A DNA stretch of 64,000 bases from contig NZ_LJYW01000001.1 in the NCBI RefSeq assembly GCF_001305515.1, positions 4,173,934 through 4,237,933 of the forward strand, written 5' to 3'. Shown one piece after another: positions 44,885 through 53,566 of this stretch (position 1 is the first letter of the stretch; each line of letters begins with the position of its first letter). The notes beneath the pieces are model-generated. The model was not told where the DNA came from. It made no database searches and saw only the letters and a list, made by a program, of their open reading frames with translations. Position numbers and translations under genes: made by a program. The DNA is from Prosthecodimorpha hirschii. GTDB lineage: Bacteria; Pseudomonadota; Alphaproteobacteria; Rhizobiales; Ancalomicrobiaceae.

Positions 44885-46456
44885 ATGGAGATTCCGCTTA
44901 CGCCGCTTGATTTTGCACGCCGCGCGCGGCGGCTCTATTCCGCCCGCGAGGCGGTGGTCGACGGCGCGCGACGCTTCACCTACGCGGCCTTTCTCGATCG
45001 CTGCGACCGCTGGTCGGCGGCCTTGCAGGCAATGGGCGTGAGAAAGGGCGATCGGGTCGCCTATATCGCACCCAATACCCATGCGCATCTTGAGGGATAC
45101 TATGCCGTTCCGCAGATCGGCGCCGTACTCGTGCCGATCAACTACCGTCTCACGTCCGACGATTTCGAATATATCCTCAACCATTGCGGCGCGACGGTGC
45201 TGTGCGCCCATGCGGACCATCTCGACGCCATCGACGGCATCCGCAGCCGGCTGCCGGGCCTGCGCGCCTTCGTGGCGCTTGAAGGCGCGCGCGCGGGATG
45301 GATCGACTATGAGGCGGCGCTCGCGGCCGAGGGGCCGGACTACGCCCCGGTGCCGATCGAAGAAGGCGATCTTCTGACGATCAACTACACTAGCGGGACC
45401 ACGGCGCGGCCGAAGGGCGTGATGATCACGCATCGCAACGCCTATCTGAACGTGATGGGGGTGCTCGCCCATCATCCCCTTTCGCCGGCCGACCGGTATC
45501 TGTGGACGCTGCCGATGTTCCATGCCAACGGCTGGACGTTCACCTGGATCAACACGGCGCGCGGCATGGCCCATGTCTGCCTGCGCCAGGTCGAGCCGCG
45601 CGCCATCTTCAGGCTGATCAAGGACGAGCGCATCACCATGTTCTGCGCCGCGCCGACCGTGCTGATCGGCGTGGCCAACGCGCCCGACGCCGTGACGGCC
45701 GATGCGCCGCGCGGCGTGCGCCTGTTCACGGCCGGCGCCCCGCCGGCGGCCGCCACGATCGAGCTCGTGGAACGCAAGTTGGGCTGGGAGCTCACCCACG
45801 TCTACGGCGCCACCGAGACCTCGCCGTTCATCGCCTTCTGCGAGCCCCTCCCGGAGCACCGGGCGCTGCCTCCGCAGGCCTGCGCCGTCATCAAGGCGCG
45901 CCAGGGCGTGGAACTGGTCAGTTCCGGTGCGCTTCACGTCGTGACCGCGGACGGCGCCGAGGTGCCCCGCGACGGTCTCACGCTCGGCGAGATCGTCGTG
46001 CGCGGCAACGCCGTGATGAAGGGGTACTACAACGACCCGGAGGCCACCGCCGCCGCCATTCGCGACGGCTGGTTCCACACGGGCGATGCGGCCGTCCTGC
46101 ATGCCGACGGCTATCTCGAGATCCGCGACCGCTTCAAGGATGTGATCATCAGCGGCGGCGAGAACATCTCGTCGGTCGAGATCGAGGGCTGCCTCCTGCG
46201 CCATCCGGCGGTTCTGGAAGTGGCCGTGGTCGGCATGCCGCACGAGCGCTGGGGGGAATCGCCGCACGCCTTCGTCGTCCTGCGCGAGGGCGTTAGCGCG
46301 ACGGAGGACGAGCTCAAGCAGTATGTCCGCGAGACGCTTGCCCATTTCAAGACGCCGCAATGGGTCAGCTTCGTCGACCAACTCCCCAAGACCGCGACCG
46401 GCAAGGTGCAGAAGTTCGTCCTGCGCGGCGGACGACAGGCCATCGTCCGGCAATAG
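44885..46456 (+). CDS. Acyl-CoA synthetase (AMP-forming)
   Basis: Adenylate-forming enzyme of 523 residues that activates a carboxylic acid as its CoA thioester. The motifs are complete: LTINYTSGTTARPKGVMITH (P-loop-like A3), VYGATETSPF (A5), GWFHTGDAAVLHADGY (A7), RFKDVIISGGENISSVEIEG (A8) and the catalytic lysine in PKTATGKVQKF (A10). The sequence resembles medium/long-chain fatty acid CoA ligases; the exact acid is unknown. It is the first of three co-directional genes, followed after 18 bases by an NTF2-like protein. Confidence 0.88.
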   Translation: MEIPLTPLDFARRARRLYSAREAVVDGARRFTYAAFLDRCDRWSAALQAMGVRKGDRVAYIAPNTHAHLEGYYAVPQIGAVLVPINYRLTSDDFEYILNHCGATVLCAHADHLDAIDGIRSRLPGLRAFVALEGARAGWIDYEAALAAEGPDYAPVPIEEGDLLTINYTSGTTARPKGVMITHRNAYLNVMGVLAHHPLSPADRYLWTLPMFHANGWTFTWINTARGMAHVCLRQVEPRAIFRLIKDERITMFCAAPTVLIGVANAPDAVTADAPRGVRLFTAGAPPAAATIELVERKLGWELTHVYGATETSPFIAFCEPLPEHRALPPQACAVIKARQGVELVSSGALHVVTADGAEVPRDGLTLGEIVVRGNAVMKGYYNDPEATAAAIRDGWFHTGDAAVLHADGYLEIRDRFKDVIISGGENISSVEIEGCLLRHPAVLEVAVVGMPHERWGESPHAFVVLREGVSATEDELKQYVRETLAHFKTPQWVSFVDQLPKTATGKVQKFVLRGGRQAIVRQ

Positions 46457-46474
46457 AAGGGAGCTCCCGTCAGC

Positions 46475-46870
46475 ATGACCGACGAAGACCGAATTCTCGC
46501 GCGGCTCGACGAGTTCGGGCGGCTGCTCGCAAGCCGGGATCTCGGCATCGTGGACGCGCTGTCGAACCGGCTTGGCGTCACCCTGTTCGGTTCGGAGGCG
46601 GGCGAGCGCGCCGGCAGCCGCGAGGAGCTTTTGGCCTTGTTCGGGGGCCTCTTCGCCCGGCCCTATGGTCTCGCCTTCGCCTGGCAGGACCGTCACGTCA
46701 CGATCGAGGGCGACATCGCCTGGGTGACCGCGGAGGGGCTCCTGCATGTGATCCATCCCGACCGCGACGTGCCGACGCCCTACCGGCTGGTGGGCATCTT
46801 CCAGAGGCACGCCGGCGCTTGGCATTGGCGGCTCTTCAGCGGCTCGGAACCCGCGCCGCCGCCCGCGTGA
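46475..46870 (+). CDS. SnoaL/NTF2-like protein
   Basis: Small protein of 131 residues with the cone-shaped alpha+beta pattern: N-terminal helix DEDRILARLDEFGRLLASRD, then strands WQDRHVTIEGDIAWVTAEGL and YRLVGIFQRHAGAWHWRLF. This matches nuclear transport factor 2-like/SnoaL-type proteins, which may be enzymes or ligand binders. There is no catalytic signature to name a reaction. It sits between the ligase and a DsrE-like gene, so it may be accessory to the same pathway. Confidence 0.68.
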   Translation: MTDEDRILARLDEFGRLLASRDLGIVDALSNRLGVTLFGSEAGERAGSREELLALFGGLFARPYGLAFAWQDRHVTIEGDIAWVTAEGLLHVIHPDRDVPTPYRLVGIFQRHAGAWHWRLFSGSEPAPPPA

Positions 46871-46900
46871 GTGATCCCGATCATCATTTGGAGACAGGAC

Positions 46901-47338
46901 ATGCTCAGACGTTCGCTGTTGATCGCCTTGGCTTTGGCCGGATTGTTCGCCTCCGGCGCGCCGGCCTCGGCGCAGACCAAGCCGCGCCTTCTGGTCCTCG
47001 TGACCTCGTCCAATCCGATGGTCCAAGCCATGGCGATGCTGCTGACGCGCGAGGCCCTCGGCCGCCAGACGCCGGTGCGCATGGTGTTGTGCGGAGCCGG
47101 CGGCGACCTGGCCTTCCCGACCTATGCGGGGCCGGCCTTGCAGCCCGCCGGCCTCACCCCGCAGCAGATGCTGCGAGGCGTCATCCAGGCCGGCGCGCAG
47201 GTTCAGATCTGCCCGCTCTACCTCGCCAACACGCCGGGCGTCAGCGCGGCCGGCCTGATCGAGGGCGTCGCCCCGACGACGCCCGCCGATGTCGGCACCT
47301 ACATGGATGGTGCGGACGTTCGCTATCTCAATTTCTGA
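46901..47338 (+). CDS. Exported DsrE-like protein
   Basis: Protein of 145 residues with a signal peptide (LRRSLLIALALAGLFASGAP, then ASA). A DsrE/YchN-like Rossmann domain follows: RLLVLVTSSNPMVQAMAMLL, TPVRMVLCGAGGDLAF, GAQVQICPLYLANTPG. Two cysteines (VLCGAG and QICPLY) are in positions where DsrE proteins may carry sulfur. GGAGACAGG precedes ATG 46901. It is the third gene of the ligase operon; the functional connection is unclear. Confidence 0.65.
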   Translation: MLRRSLLIALALAGLFASGAPASAQTKPRLLVLVTSSNPMVQAMAMLLTREALGRQTPVRMVLCGAGGDLAFPTYAGPALQPAGLTPQQMLRGVIQAGAQVQICPLYLANTPGVSAAGLIEGVAPTTPADVGTYMDGADVRYLNF

Positions 47339-47555
47339 GGTCCGCCGGCGGTTCCGCGGTCCGGCCGCGCCGGCGTCGGCGGTCCCGGGTCTCCGAACGA
47401 TCCGCCGGGCTTGGCCTCCGCCGGGTCCGGACGGAGCCGATGCCGTGGAGGGGCAGGCTTGGCGGCAAGGTCACGGGTTCCGGCACCGTTGCCACGCCGT
47501 TCGGGAAACCGGGAGCCCCCGGCGGCTCTTCGGCGTCGCTGGCGTCGCCGGCCCG

Positions 47556-49508
47556 TCAGGGCTTGGGCCGGCCGACCCAGGGGGCGACATGCCAATCGAC
47601 CCGGATGCTCTCGGCACAGGAATTGTCGAATTTGCGCTTCGGGTTGTCGACGAATGCCACGCCCATCTCGCCGACGCAGGGCTGATAGATCAGCGCGCCG
47701 TGCCCGGCCTCGGGGATCATGAAGACTTGCGCGTTCGACAGCTTTTCGGTCGCCGCCTTCGCCCAGCTCGCGGGGGTCTGGATGTCGAACAGGCTGCCGA
47801 AGGAGAGCGTCGGGACCGCGGACTGCACCGGGATATGCCAATTGTCGCGCGGTTGCGGCTTGAACTGGGCGCAGGCCTCGAAGAAGCCCTTGGCGAGCGG
47901 ATCGCTCAGCGGGCCGATCTGCGGGTATCTCAGTCTGGTGGCCGCGGCCCGATATCCCTCGAGGCTGGAGAACGGGATGTCCTCCTGGCAGGCATAGACG
48001 TCGAGGAAGAATTCGTAGAAGAACGGGGTGAATGTCTTGAGACTGTCGCGCCGGATGACGGTGAAGGAGCCCTGCAGTTCCTTCTCGCTCATGCCCGCGA
48101 TCAGGTTCGAGAGCCGGGCCCTGGCGGCGCCATCGGTGTGTCTTTCGACAAAGCCCTGCAGGACATCCTTACCGGGCCTGGCGTTCTGCATGGCCGTATA
48201 GTCTGCCAGGACACTGCGGGCCTTGCTCCTGTCGGCGCGAATGACCTCGCGCAGCGCGCCGGACAGTTCCTGGTCGAACAGGTGCACCAGCGGGCCGAAG
48301 GCACGCGTGCTTTCATTGGCATCGCGCAGCGCGGCGACCGCCCGGGCCGAGCCCATTTCGGCCCGCGCCGCGATCGCGGTGTTGTCGAGGATCTGCTGGA
48401 TCAGGCCCTGCTGGCCGGCATCGAGCGCGCCCGCGGCCTTGAGGACGGCGGCATCGTCTGCCCTCGGCGTATCGAACTTCGCGGCGGTGAGCAGTTCCAC
48501 CGTCGGCATCTCCTTGCCGCGCCAGAGTTCGTAGATATAGGCCGGGATGAAGCGGGTGATCGGCGCGGAGTTGTATTTTCCGTTGCGCGTGATGATCGGC
48601 GCCGCGACGACTTCGACCGGCACCTTCTGCCCCTGAAAGACGATGTCGCCCTTGGCGGCCTTGTCGAGCGTTTCGTTGAAGATGCGGCCGAGATCCGGGT
48701 AGGCGTCGTTGCAGGCCTTGTCGGCCGCGCATTGATCGACGAGGTGCTGGACGGCCTCGTCGTTCTTGAGCGCCAGCGCGTTGTAGAGATTGACCCAGGA
48801 CGGGGCGACCCCATCGATGATCACCGAGCGGAGCCCCTGCGGGGCGACGCGCATCACCTCCAGGGCCAGCTTGGTGCCGTAGGAGATGCCGTAGAGATTG
48901 TAGTCGCCGTAGCCGAGCGCCTTGACCACCAGCGGCACGTCGAGCGCATTCTGCGTGGTGTTGTAGACCGGCAGCGGCACGCCGAGCCTTTCGAGTTCGG
49001 CGACGCATGCCTTGGCCAGGGCCGGCAGGGTCGTGCCGGCCTCCGGGCGCACGATCTCATAGGCATTGCTCGAAAGCATGTCGGCGCAACTGGCCGACAG
49101 GCCGGATATCCCGGCCGAGCGCTGATCGAACATGACGATGTCGCGCCGGTCGCGCCAGGGCCGAAACAAGCGCTCGATCAGGGGGATTTGCGTCAGCGCG
49201 CTGCCGCCGGGGCCGCCCTGCAGGTAGACGACCGGGTCCGGTTCCGGAAACCGCGAGGTCGCCTTGAGCACGGCGAAGGCCAGCGGGATGACCTTGCCGC
49301 CCGACCGCGCGCGCTCCTCCGGCACCTTGACCCGGCCGCAGATCAGGCTGACGCCCTCGATCTCCTGGTCGGGCAGCGGGCGCGGGCAGGCCTCGATGCT
49401 GACCACGGCCTCCGGCCGGGCGGCCGCGGTCCGCAGCGGCGCGAACGGGTCCGCCTGCGGCGTCCCTGACAGTGCGGCGATCAGGGCGAGAATCTGTGCG
49501 TGGTCCAT
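47556..49508 (-). CDS. Alpha/beta hydrolase with TAP-like C-terminal domain
   Basis: Large hydrolase of about 650 residues. The N-terminal half has the oxyanion strand PDPVVYLQGGPGGSALTQIP, DIVMFDQRSAGISGLS and the nucleophile elbow NLYGISYGTKLALEV. A long helical insertion follows, and the C-terminal TAP-like domain has VPTLSFGSLFDIQTPASWAK and the catalytic His in PEAGHGALIY. The family resembles tripeptidyl aminopeptidases and proline iminopeptidases. An exported location is likely, but the N terminus (MDHAQILALIAALSG) is a weak signal; an in-frame ATG further up (49550) does not improve it. Convergent with the ligase operon. Confidence 0.78.
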   Translation of the reverse strand: MDHAQILALIAALSGTPQADPFAPLRTAAARPEAVVSIEACPRPLPDQEIEGVSLICGRVKVPEERARSGGKVIPLAFAVLKATSRFPEPDPVVYLQGGPGGSALTQIPLIERLFRPWRDRRDIVMFDQRSAGISGLSASCADMLSSNAYEIVRPEAGTTLPALAKACVAELERLGVPLPVYNTTQNALDVPLVVKALGYGDYNLYGISYGTKLALEVMRVAPQGLRSVIIDGVAPSWVNLYNALALKNDEAVQHLVDQCAADKACNDAYPDLGRIFNETLDKAAKGDIVFQGQKVPVEVVAAPIITRNGKYNSAPITRFIPAYIYELWRGKEMPTVELLTAAKFDTPRADDAAVLKAAGALDAGQQGLIQQILDNTAIAARAEMGSARAVAALRDANESTRAFGPLVHLFDQELSGALREVIRADRSKARSVLADYTAMQNARPGKDVLQGFVERHTDGAARARLSNLIAGMSEKELQGSFTVIRRDSLKTFTPFFYEFFLDVYACQEDIPFSSLEGYRAAATRLRYPQIGPLSDPLAKGFFEACAQFKPQPRDNWHIPVQSAVPTLSFGSLFDIQTPASWAKAATEKLSNAQVFMIPEAGHGALIYQPCVGEMGVAFVDNPKRKFDNSCAESIRVDWHVAPWVGRPKP

Positions 49509-49701
49509 GTCAAATCCCAGAGCGCCGAAGTCGGTTGCGCAATCTTGCATTCCGTAAGGGGAAGGACAATCGGGTGCGCCATCGGAGATGAACGGGACTT
49601 GTGCCGGACGGCCGCGGGGTTCGGCAGCCCATGCGGGCGCGCGCGGGCGGGCATGGGGCCGCGGCCTGGCGCGCGGCGGCCTGGCGCGCGGGCAGTCGGG
49701 T

Positions 49702-50253
49702 TCAGTCCGGCCGGTGCTGCCGGTCCGGATCAGGCGGCGCCTCCGGCCCGCGCTCCGCGCCCGCTGCGACCGCGGCGAGCCAGCGGCGGATGACGGCGTC
49801 CTCGGCGTCGGGCAGGCCGCCGAGCAGGGCGGCCTCCAGGGCGTAGACGCGCGTCTTGGCGGCGGCGAGCGCGCCGCGGCCGGCGTCCGTCAGGGCGAGG
49901 CGGCGGATGCGGCCATGGACCGGGTGCGGACGGGCGACGACGAGGCCCGCGGCGGTCAGATTGGCGACGATCACGCTCATCGTCTGCGGCGTCAGCAGGG
50001 CGAGCCGGGCGAGATCGGCGTTGGAATGGCCCGGATAGGCGGCCAGCATGGTCAGGACCGAGAACTGGGGCGCGGTCAGGCCGATCTCGCCGAGCGTCTG
50101 GTCGACCCGTTGCCGGAAGACATGGGCGGCCTGGCGCAGCAGATAGCCGAGATGGCCGGCCGCGCCGCGCGCGCCCTCGCCGGCGGCCGGCGGAGCCTCC
50201 GGGGCGGACGGGACCTCCGGGGCGGTCGGGGATGCGGGATCGCGCTTGCTCAT
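49702..50253 (-). CDS. MarR family transcriptional regulator
   Basis: Regulator of 183 residues with a winged helix: LTAPQFSVLTMLAAYPGHSN, ADLARLALLTPQTMSVIVAN and the wing VVARPHPVHGRIRRLALTDAG. N- and C-terminal Pro/Ala-rich tails are longer than usual. It is divergent from an AhpD-like gene, and a palindrome overlapping its own start codon points to autoregulation and control of that neighbour. MarR proteins often respond to phenolic or oxidant ligands. Confidence 0.87.
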   Translation of the reverse strand: MSKRDPASPTAPEVPSAPEAPPAAGEGARGAAGHLGYLLRQAAHVFRQRVDQTLGEIGLTAPQFSVLTMLAAYPGHSNADLARLALLTPQTMSVIVANLTAAGLVVARPHPVHGRIRRLALTDAGRGALAAAKTRVYALEAALLGGLPDAEDAVIRRWLAAVAAGAERGPEAPPDPDRQHRPD

Positions 50254-50290
50254 TATCAGGGCTCTGATAACATGTTCGTGCCCTGATAAT
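50252..50290. promoter_or_regulatory. MarR-type operator in the divergent promoter
   Basis: TTATCAG/CTGATAA (50253-50270, four-base spacer) is a perfect palindrome overlapping the marR start codon. A further half-site CCTGATAAT at 50282-50290 pairs perfectly with ATTATCAGG at 50252-50260. Two regulator dimers could cover the promoter of both genes. Confidence 0.7.
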
Positions 50291-50316
50291 ACGACGAACC
50301 AACCGGAACGCCAGCC

Positions 50317-50793
50317 ATGGAAACACCGCACGCCCTGCCGAAGCCCCATGTCGACTACGATCGCTTCCGGGCATCGGCCCCGGATGCCGCCGCCGCGCTG
50401 GCTGCGCTCGGCCGGGCCGTCGACGAGTCCGGGCTCGAGAAGACCCTGACCGAGCTGGTCAAGGTGCGCGTCTCGCAGATCAACGGCTGCGCCTTCTGCC
50501 TGCAGTTCCACCTCAATCTGGCGCGCAAGCTGGAGATCGAGGCCGGCAAGCTCGATCTGGTCACGGTCTGGCGCGAGGCGCCGGGCTATTCGGCGCGCGA
50601 GCGGGCGGCGCTCGCCTGGGCCGAGCACCTGTCCGGCATGAACCGGCGACCGATCCCCGAAGACGCCTATGCGGCCCTGCGCGACGTCTTCTCCGAGGCG
50701 GAGGCGACCAGCCTGACCGTGTCGGTCGCCACCATCAATGCCTGGAACCGGATCGCCGGCGGGCTGGCCTTCACGCCGCCGCGCCGGACCTGA
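50317..50793 (+). CDS. Carboxymuconolactone decarboxylase/AhpD family protein
   Basis: Protein of 158 residues with the AhpD core: LTELVKVRVSQINGCAFCLQ, then FHLNLARKLEIEAGKLDLV. The CAFC pair with the nearby His forms the peroxidase-type redox site; the rest of the helical domain follows with RERAALAWAEHLSG. Likely a thiol-dependent peroxidase or oxidant-response protein, controlled by the divergent MarR regulator. No signal peptide. Confidence 0.85.
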   Translation: METPHALPKPHVDYDRFRASAPDAAAALAALGRAVDESGLEKTLTELVKVRVSQINGCAFCLQFHLNLARKLEIEAGKLDLVTVWREAPGYSARERAALAWAEHLSGMNRRPIPEDAYAALRDVFSEAEATSLTVSVATINAWNRIAGGLAFTPPRRT

Positions 50794-50809
50794 TCGAGTT
50801 CTCCGCCCG

Positions 50810-52012
50810 TCAGGCGGCGCCCCGGACGGAAGCCGCCGGCATCGGGCCGACATAGCGCGACTGGGGGCGGATCAGCCGGCCGGAGCGTTCCTGTTCGAGC
50901 ACATGGGCGGTCCAGCCGGCCATGCGCCCCATGGCGAAGATGCAGGTGAACAGGTCGCGCGGCAGGTCGAGCGCCTCCAGGAGCAGGGCGGTGTAGAACT
51001 CGACATTGGTGTCGAGCGGGCGCAGCGGCTTGGCCGCGGCCAGCCGGGCGAGCGCTTCCCGCTCGACGCTTTCGGCAAAGCCGATTCGGTTGCCGGCGCC
51101 GCGCAGGCGTGAAACGGCGCCCTTCAGCACGTCGGCGCGCGGATCGCGCACCCGGTAGATGCGGTGGCCGAAACCCATCAGCCGCTCGCCGCGCCGCAGC
51201 GCGTCGTCGATCCAGGGGCCGATCGCCGCCTCGCTGCCGATCGCATCGAGCATGTCGAGCACCGGGCCCGGCGCCCCGCCATGGAGCGGTCCCTTGAGGG
51301 CCGACAAGGCCCCGATGACGGCCGAAAACAGGCCGGCCTCGGTCGAGGCGATCACGCGGGCCGCAAAGGTCGAGGCGTTGAGGCCGTGATCCGCGACGGT
51401 GACCAGATAGGTCTCGAGCGCTTCGACCGCCTCGGCGCCGGCCGGCGCACCGCGCAGCATGGTCAGGAAATCGTCGGCGAGGCCGCGCGCCGGATCGGGC
51501 GCGACCGGCGCCTGTCCGGCGCGCCGCCGGGTCAGGCCGGCAACGAAGACCGGCACCGCGGCGACCGCCAGCACGGCATGCGGTTCGGCCTCGCCGTCGC
51601 CGAGCGCGCCGAGCAGCAGCCGCAATCCCTCGACCGGGCTCAGGCCCTCCGTGGCGGCGAGGCGCGGCAGCATCAGGTCGAAGGCGCGCAGGCGGGCCCG
51701 GCCGAGCGCGGTGTGGATCGCCGCGGCGTCCGGGCTGCCCGGCAGCAGGTCGGCCCAGAGCAGGGCCAGCACCGCCTCGAACGGCATGCCGGCGAGGGTC
51801 TCCAGATCATGGCCGCGCACGATCAGGCGGCCGGCGGCGCCATCGACATGGCTGAGCACGGTCTCGGCCGCGACGACACCGTCGAGGCCGACGGGCGTGC
51901 GCGGCAGCGGATCGCGCATGTCCGCCGCTGCGGCGGCGGCGACCGCGGGCGAGGGCGTGCCGGCGGCGGAGGGGGCGGCGGTGGGGCTGGGGAGGGCGGT
52001 CGGGCGGGTCAT
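50810..52012 (-). CDS. Citrate synthase/2-methylcitrate synthase family protein
   Basis: Protein of 400 residues in the citrate synthase family. The three active-site regions are KGPLHGGAPG (first His), LMGFGHRIYRVRDPRAD (second His) and TNVEFYTALLL, where glutamate stands in place of the usual catalytic aspartate. The N-terminal 35 residues are an Ala/Pro-rich extension of uncertain start. The enzyme condenses acetyl-CoA or propionyl-CoA with oxaloacetate; which one cannot be read. It is divergent from a second homologue with a DNA-binding domain, with an 82-base shared control region. Confidence 0.85.
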   Translation of the reverse strand: MTRPTALPSPTAAPSAAGTPSPAVAAAAAADMRDPLPRTPVGLDGVVAAETVLSHVDGAAGRLIVRGHDLETLAGMPFEAVLALLWADLLPGSPDAAAIHTALGRARLRAFDLMLPRLAATEGLSPVEGLRLLLGALGDGEAEPHAVLAVAAVPVFVAGLTRRRAGQAPVAPDPARGLADDFLTMLRGAPAGAEAVEALETYLVTVADHGLNASTFAARVIASTEAGLFSAVIGALSALKGPLHGGAPGPVLDMLDAIGSEAAIGPWIDDALRRGERLMGFGHRIYRVRDPRADVLKGAVSRLRGAGNRIGFAESVEREALARLAAAKPLRPLDTNVEFYTALLLEALDLPRDLFTCIFAMGRMAGWTAHVLEQERSGRLIRPQSRYVGPMPAASVRGAA

Positions 52013-52066
52013 GGGACGCTCCTTTCGGTCGGGGTTGCCGGCAGGATGCGCGAAGGCTATAAGCAG

Positions 52067-52095
52067 TCAATATTGATTCATACGATCAATATAGA
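52067..52095. promoter_or_regulatory. Operator-like inverted repeat between the citrate synthase homologues
   Basis: TCAATATTGA at 52067 is itself a palindrome, and TATTGA (52071) pairs with TCAATA (52086) across nine bases. The second half touches the start codon at 52095. This is a fitting site for the helix-turn-helix domain of the gene that follows. Confidence 0.55.
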
Positions 52096-53321
52096 TGGTT
52101 CGAATGCACGATCGCGACAGCACTCTCGATGCGGAAGCCGCCGCCGCCCGCCTCGGCGTCAGCCGGGCGACGCTCTATGCCTATGTCAGCCGCGGTCTGG
52201 TCCGCACCGCCGGGCCGGCCGAGGGGCCGGATCACGACCCGCGCCGCCGGCTCTACAATGCGCATGACATCGAGGCTCTGGTCCGCCGCAAGGCCGTCGG
52301 ACGCCGGCCGGACACGGTCGCCGCCACCGCGCTGGACTGGGGGCTGCCGGTGCTCGCCTCCGCGATCACCGAGATCGAGGGCGGGCGGCTGTCCTACCGC
52401 GGCCACGACGCCGCGCGCTGGGCCGAGACGGCGAGCCTCGAAGACACCGCCCGGCTCCTCTGGGGCTGCGGCGAGGCCGATCCCTTCGCGGATCCCCTGG
52501 CGAGCGCGCCGGCATGGGACGGCGACCTGCTGGCCGTCTTCGCCGCGCTGCCGCTGACCGAACGCTGCCAGGTCCTGCTGCCGCTGGTCGCCGCCGGCCG
52601 CGCGACCGCCTGGCAGCGCGACGGGCGCCGGCTCTGGCCGGGCGCGGCCGCGCTGCTGCGCGCCATGGCCGGGGCGGCGAGCGGCTCGGCGCCGGACGCC
52701 CGGCCGATCCACGAGCATCTCGGGCGGGTCTGGGGGCTCGACGCGGCCGGCGCCGACCTCGTCCGCCGGGTCCTGGTTCTCGCCGCGGATCACGAACTGA
52801 ACGCGTCGGCCTTCGCGGTTCGCGTGGTCGCCTCGACCGGGGCCTCGCTCGGCGCCTGCCTCAATGCCGGCCTGTCGGCGTTGAGCGGGCCGTTGCATGG
52901 CGGCACCACCAGCCTGGTCGAAATCCTGTTCGATGAGGTCGTTGCGGCCCGCGATGCCGCCGGCGCCGTCGAAACCCGGCTGCGCCGGGGCGACGGCATC
53001 CCGGGTTTCGACCACCCGCTCTATCCGGACGGCGATCCGCGCGCCGCCGCCCTGCTGCCCCACCTGCCGGCCGATCGGCTGCGCGACGATCTCGCCGCCG
53101 TCATGGCCGAGACGGCGGGTCGGCTGCCGAATATCGACTTTGCGCTTGTGGCCTTGCGCCGCGCGCTCGGCCTGCCGCGCGGCGCGGCGCTCGCCCTGTT
53201 CGCGATCGGCCGCACCGCCGGCTGGATCGCCCATGCCCTGGAGCAGCGCCGGGACGACAAGCTGATCCGCCCGCGCGCCCGCTATGTCGGTCCGTCCGCG
53301 GCGGACGGCCCGGCCCGGTAG
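52095..53321 (+). CDS. Citrate synthase family protein fused to an N-terminal helix-turn-helix
   Basis: Protein of 408 residues. Residues about 10-70 form a MerR-like helix-turn-helix (LDAEAAAARLGVSRATLYAY, then DPRRRLYNAHDIEALVRRK). A citrate synthase domain follows with LSGPLHGGTTSL (first His), GIPGFDHPLYPDGDPRA (second His) and LPNIDFALVAL (Asp). All three catalytic positions are present, so it may be enzymatically active, a metabolite-sensing regulator, or both. ATG 52104 is an alternative start. It is divergent from the stand-alone homologue across an operator-like repeat. Confidence 0.85.
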   Translation: MVRMHDRDSTLDAEAAAARLGVSRATLYAYVSRGLVRTAGPAEGPDHDPRRRLYNAHDIEALVRRKAVGRRPDTVAATALDWGLPVLASAITEIEGGRLSYRGHDAARWAETASLEDTARLLWGCGEADPFADPLASAPAWDGDLLAVFAALPLTERCQVLLPLVAAGRATAWQRDGRRLWPGAAALLRAMAGAASGSAPDARPIHEHLGRVWGLDAAGADLVRRVLVLAADHELNASAFAVRVVASTGASLGACLNAGLSALSGPLHGGTTSLVEILFDEVVAARDAAGAVETRLRRGDGIPGFDHPLYPDGDPRAAALLPHLPADRLRDDLAAVMAETAGRLPNIDFALVALRRALGLPRGAALALFAIGRTAGWIAHALEQRRDDKLIRPRARYVGPSAADGPAR

Positions 53322-53566
53322 AGGGCCGACGGCCGGTCGGCGGCCGGGGACCGTGGGCGGCCGGGGACCGTTGGGCGGCGGGCGTTGGCGGCAGCCGGGA
53401 TGCCGCATCGCAAAATCGCCCGAATGCCGCCGGCAACTGACGCCTCCATGCGGGGGCTGCGGATGCGGAGCAAGACGACGTCACGGAGTGCCGGGGCGAT
53501 CATGGGGCGCAAGGCGGCTCGTCCGTCCGGCGCCCGGCGGGCAGGCCCGGGCGGTGCCCGATCCTG

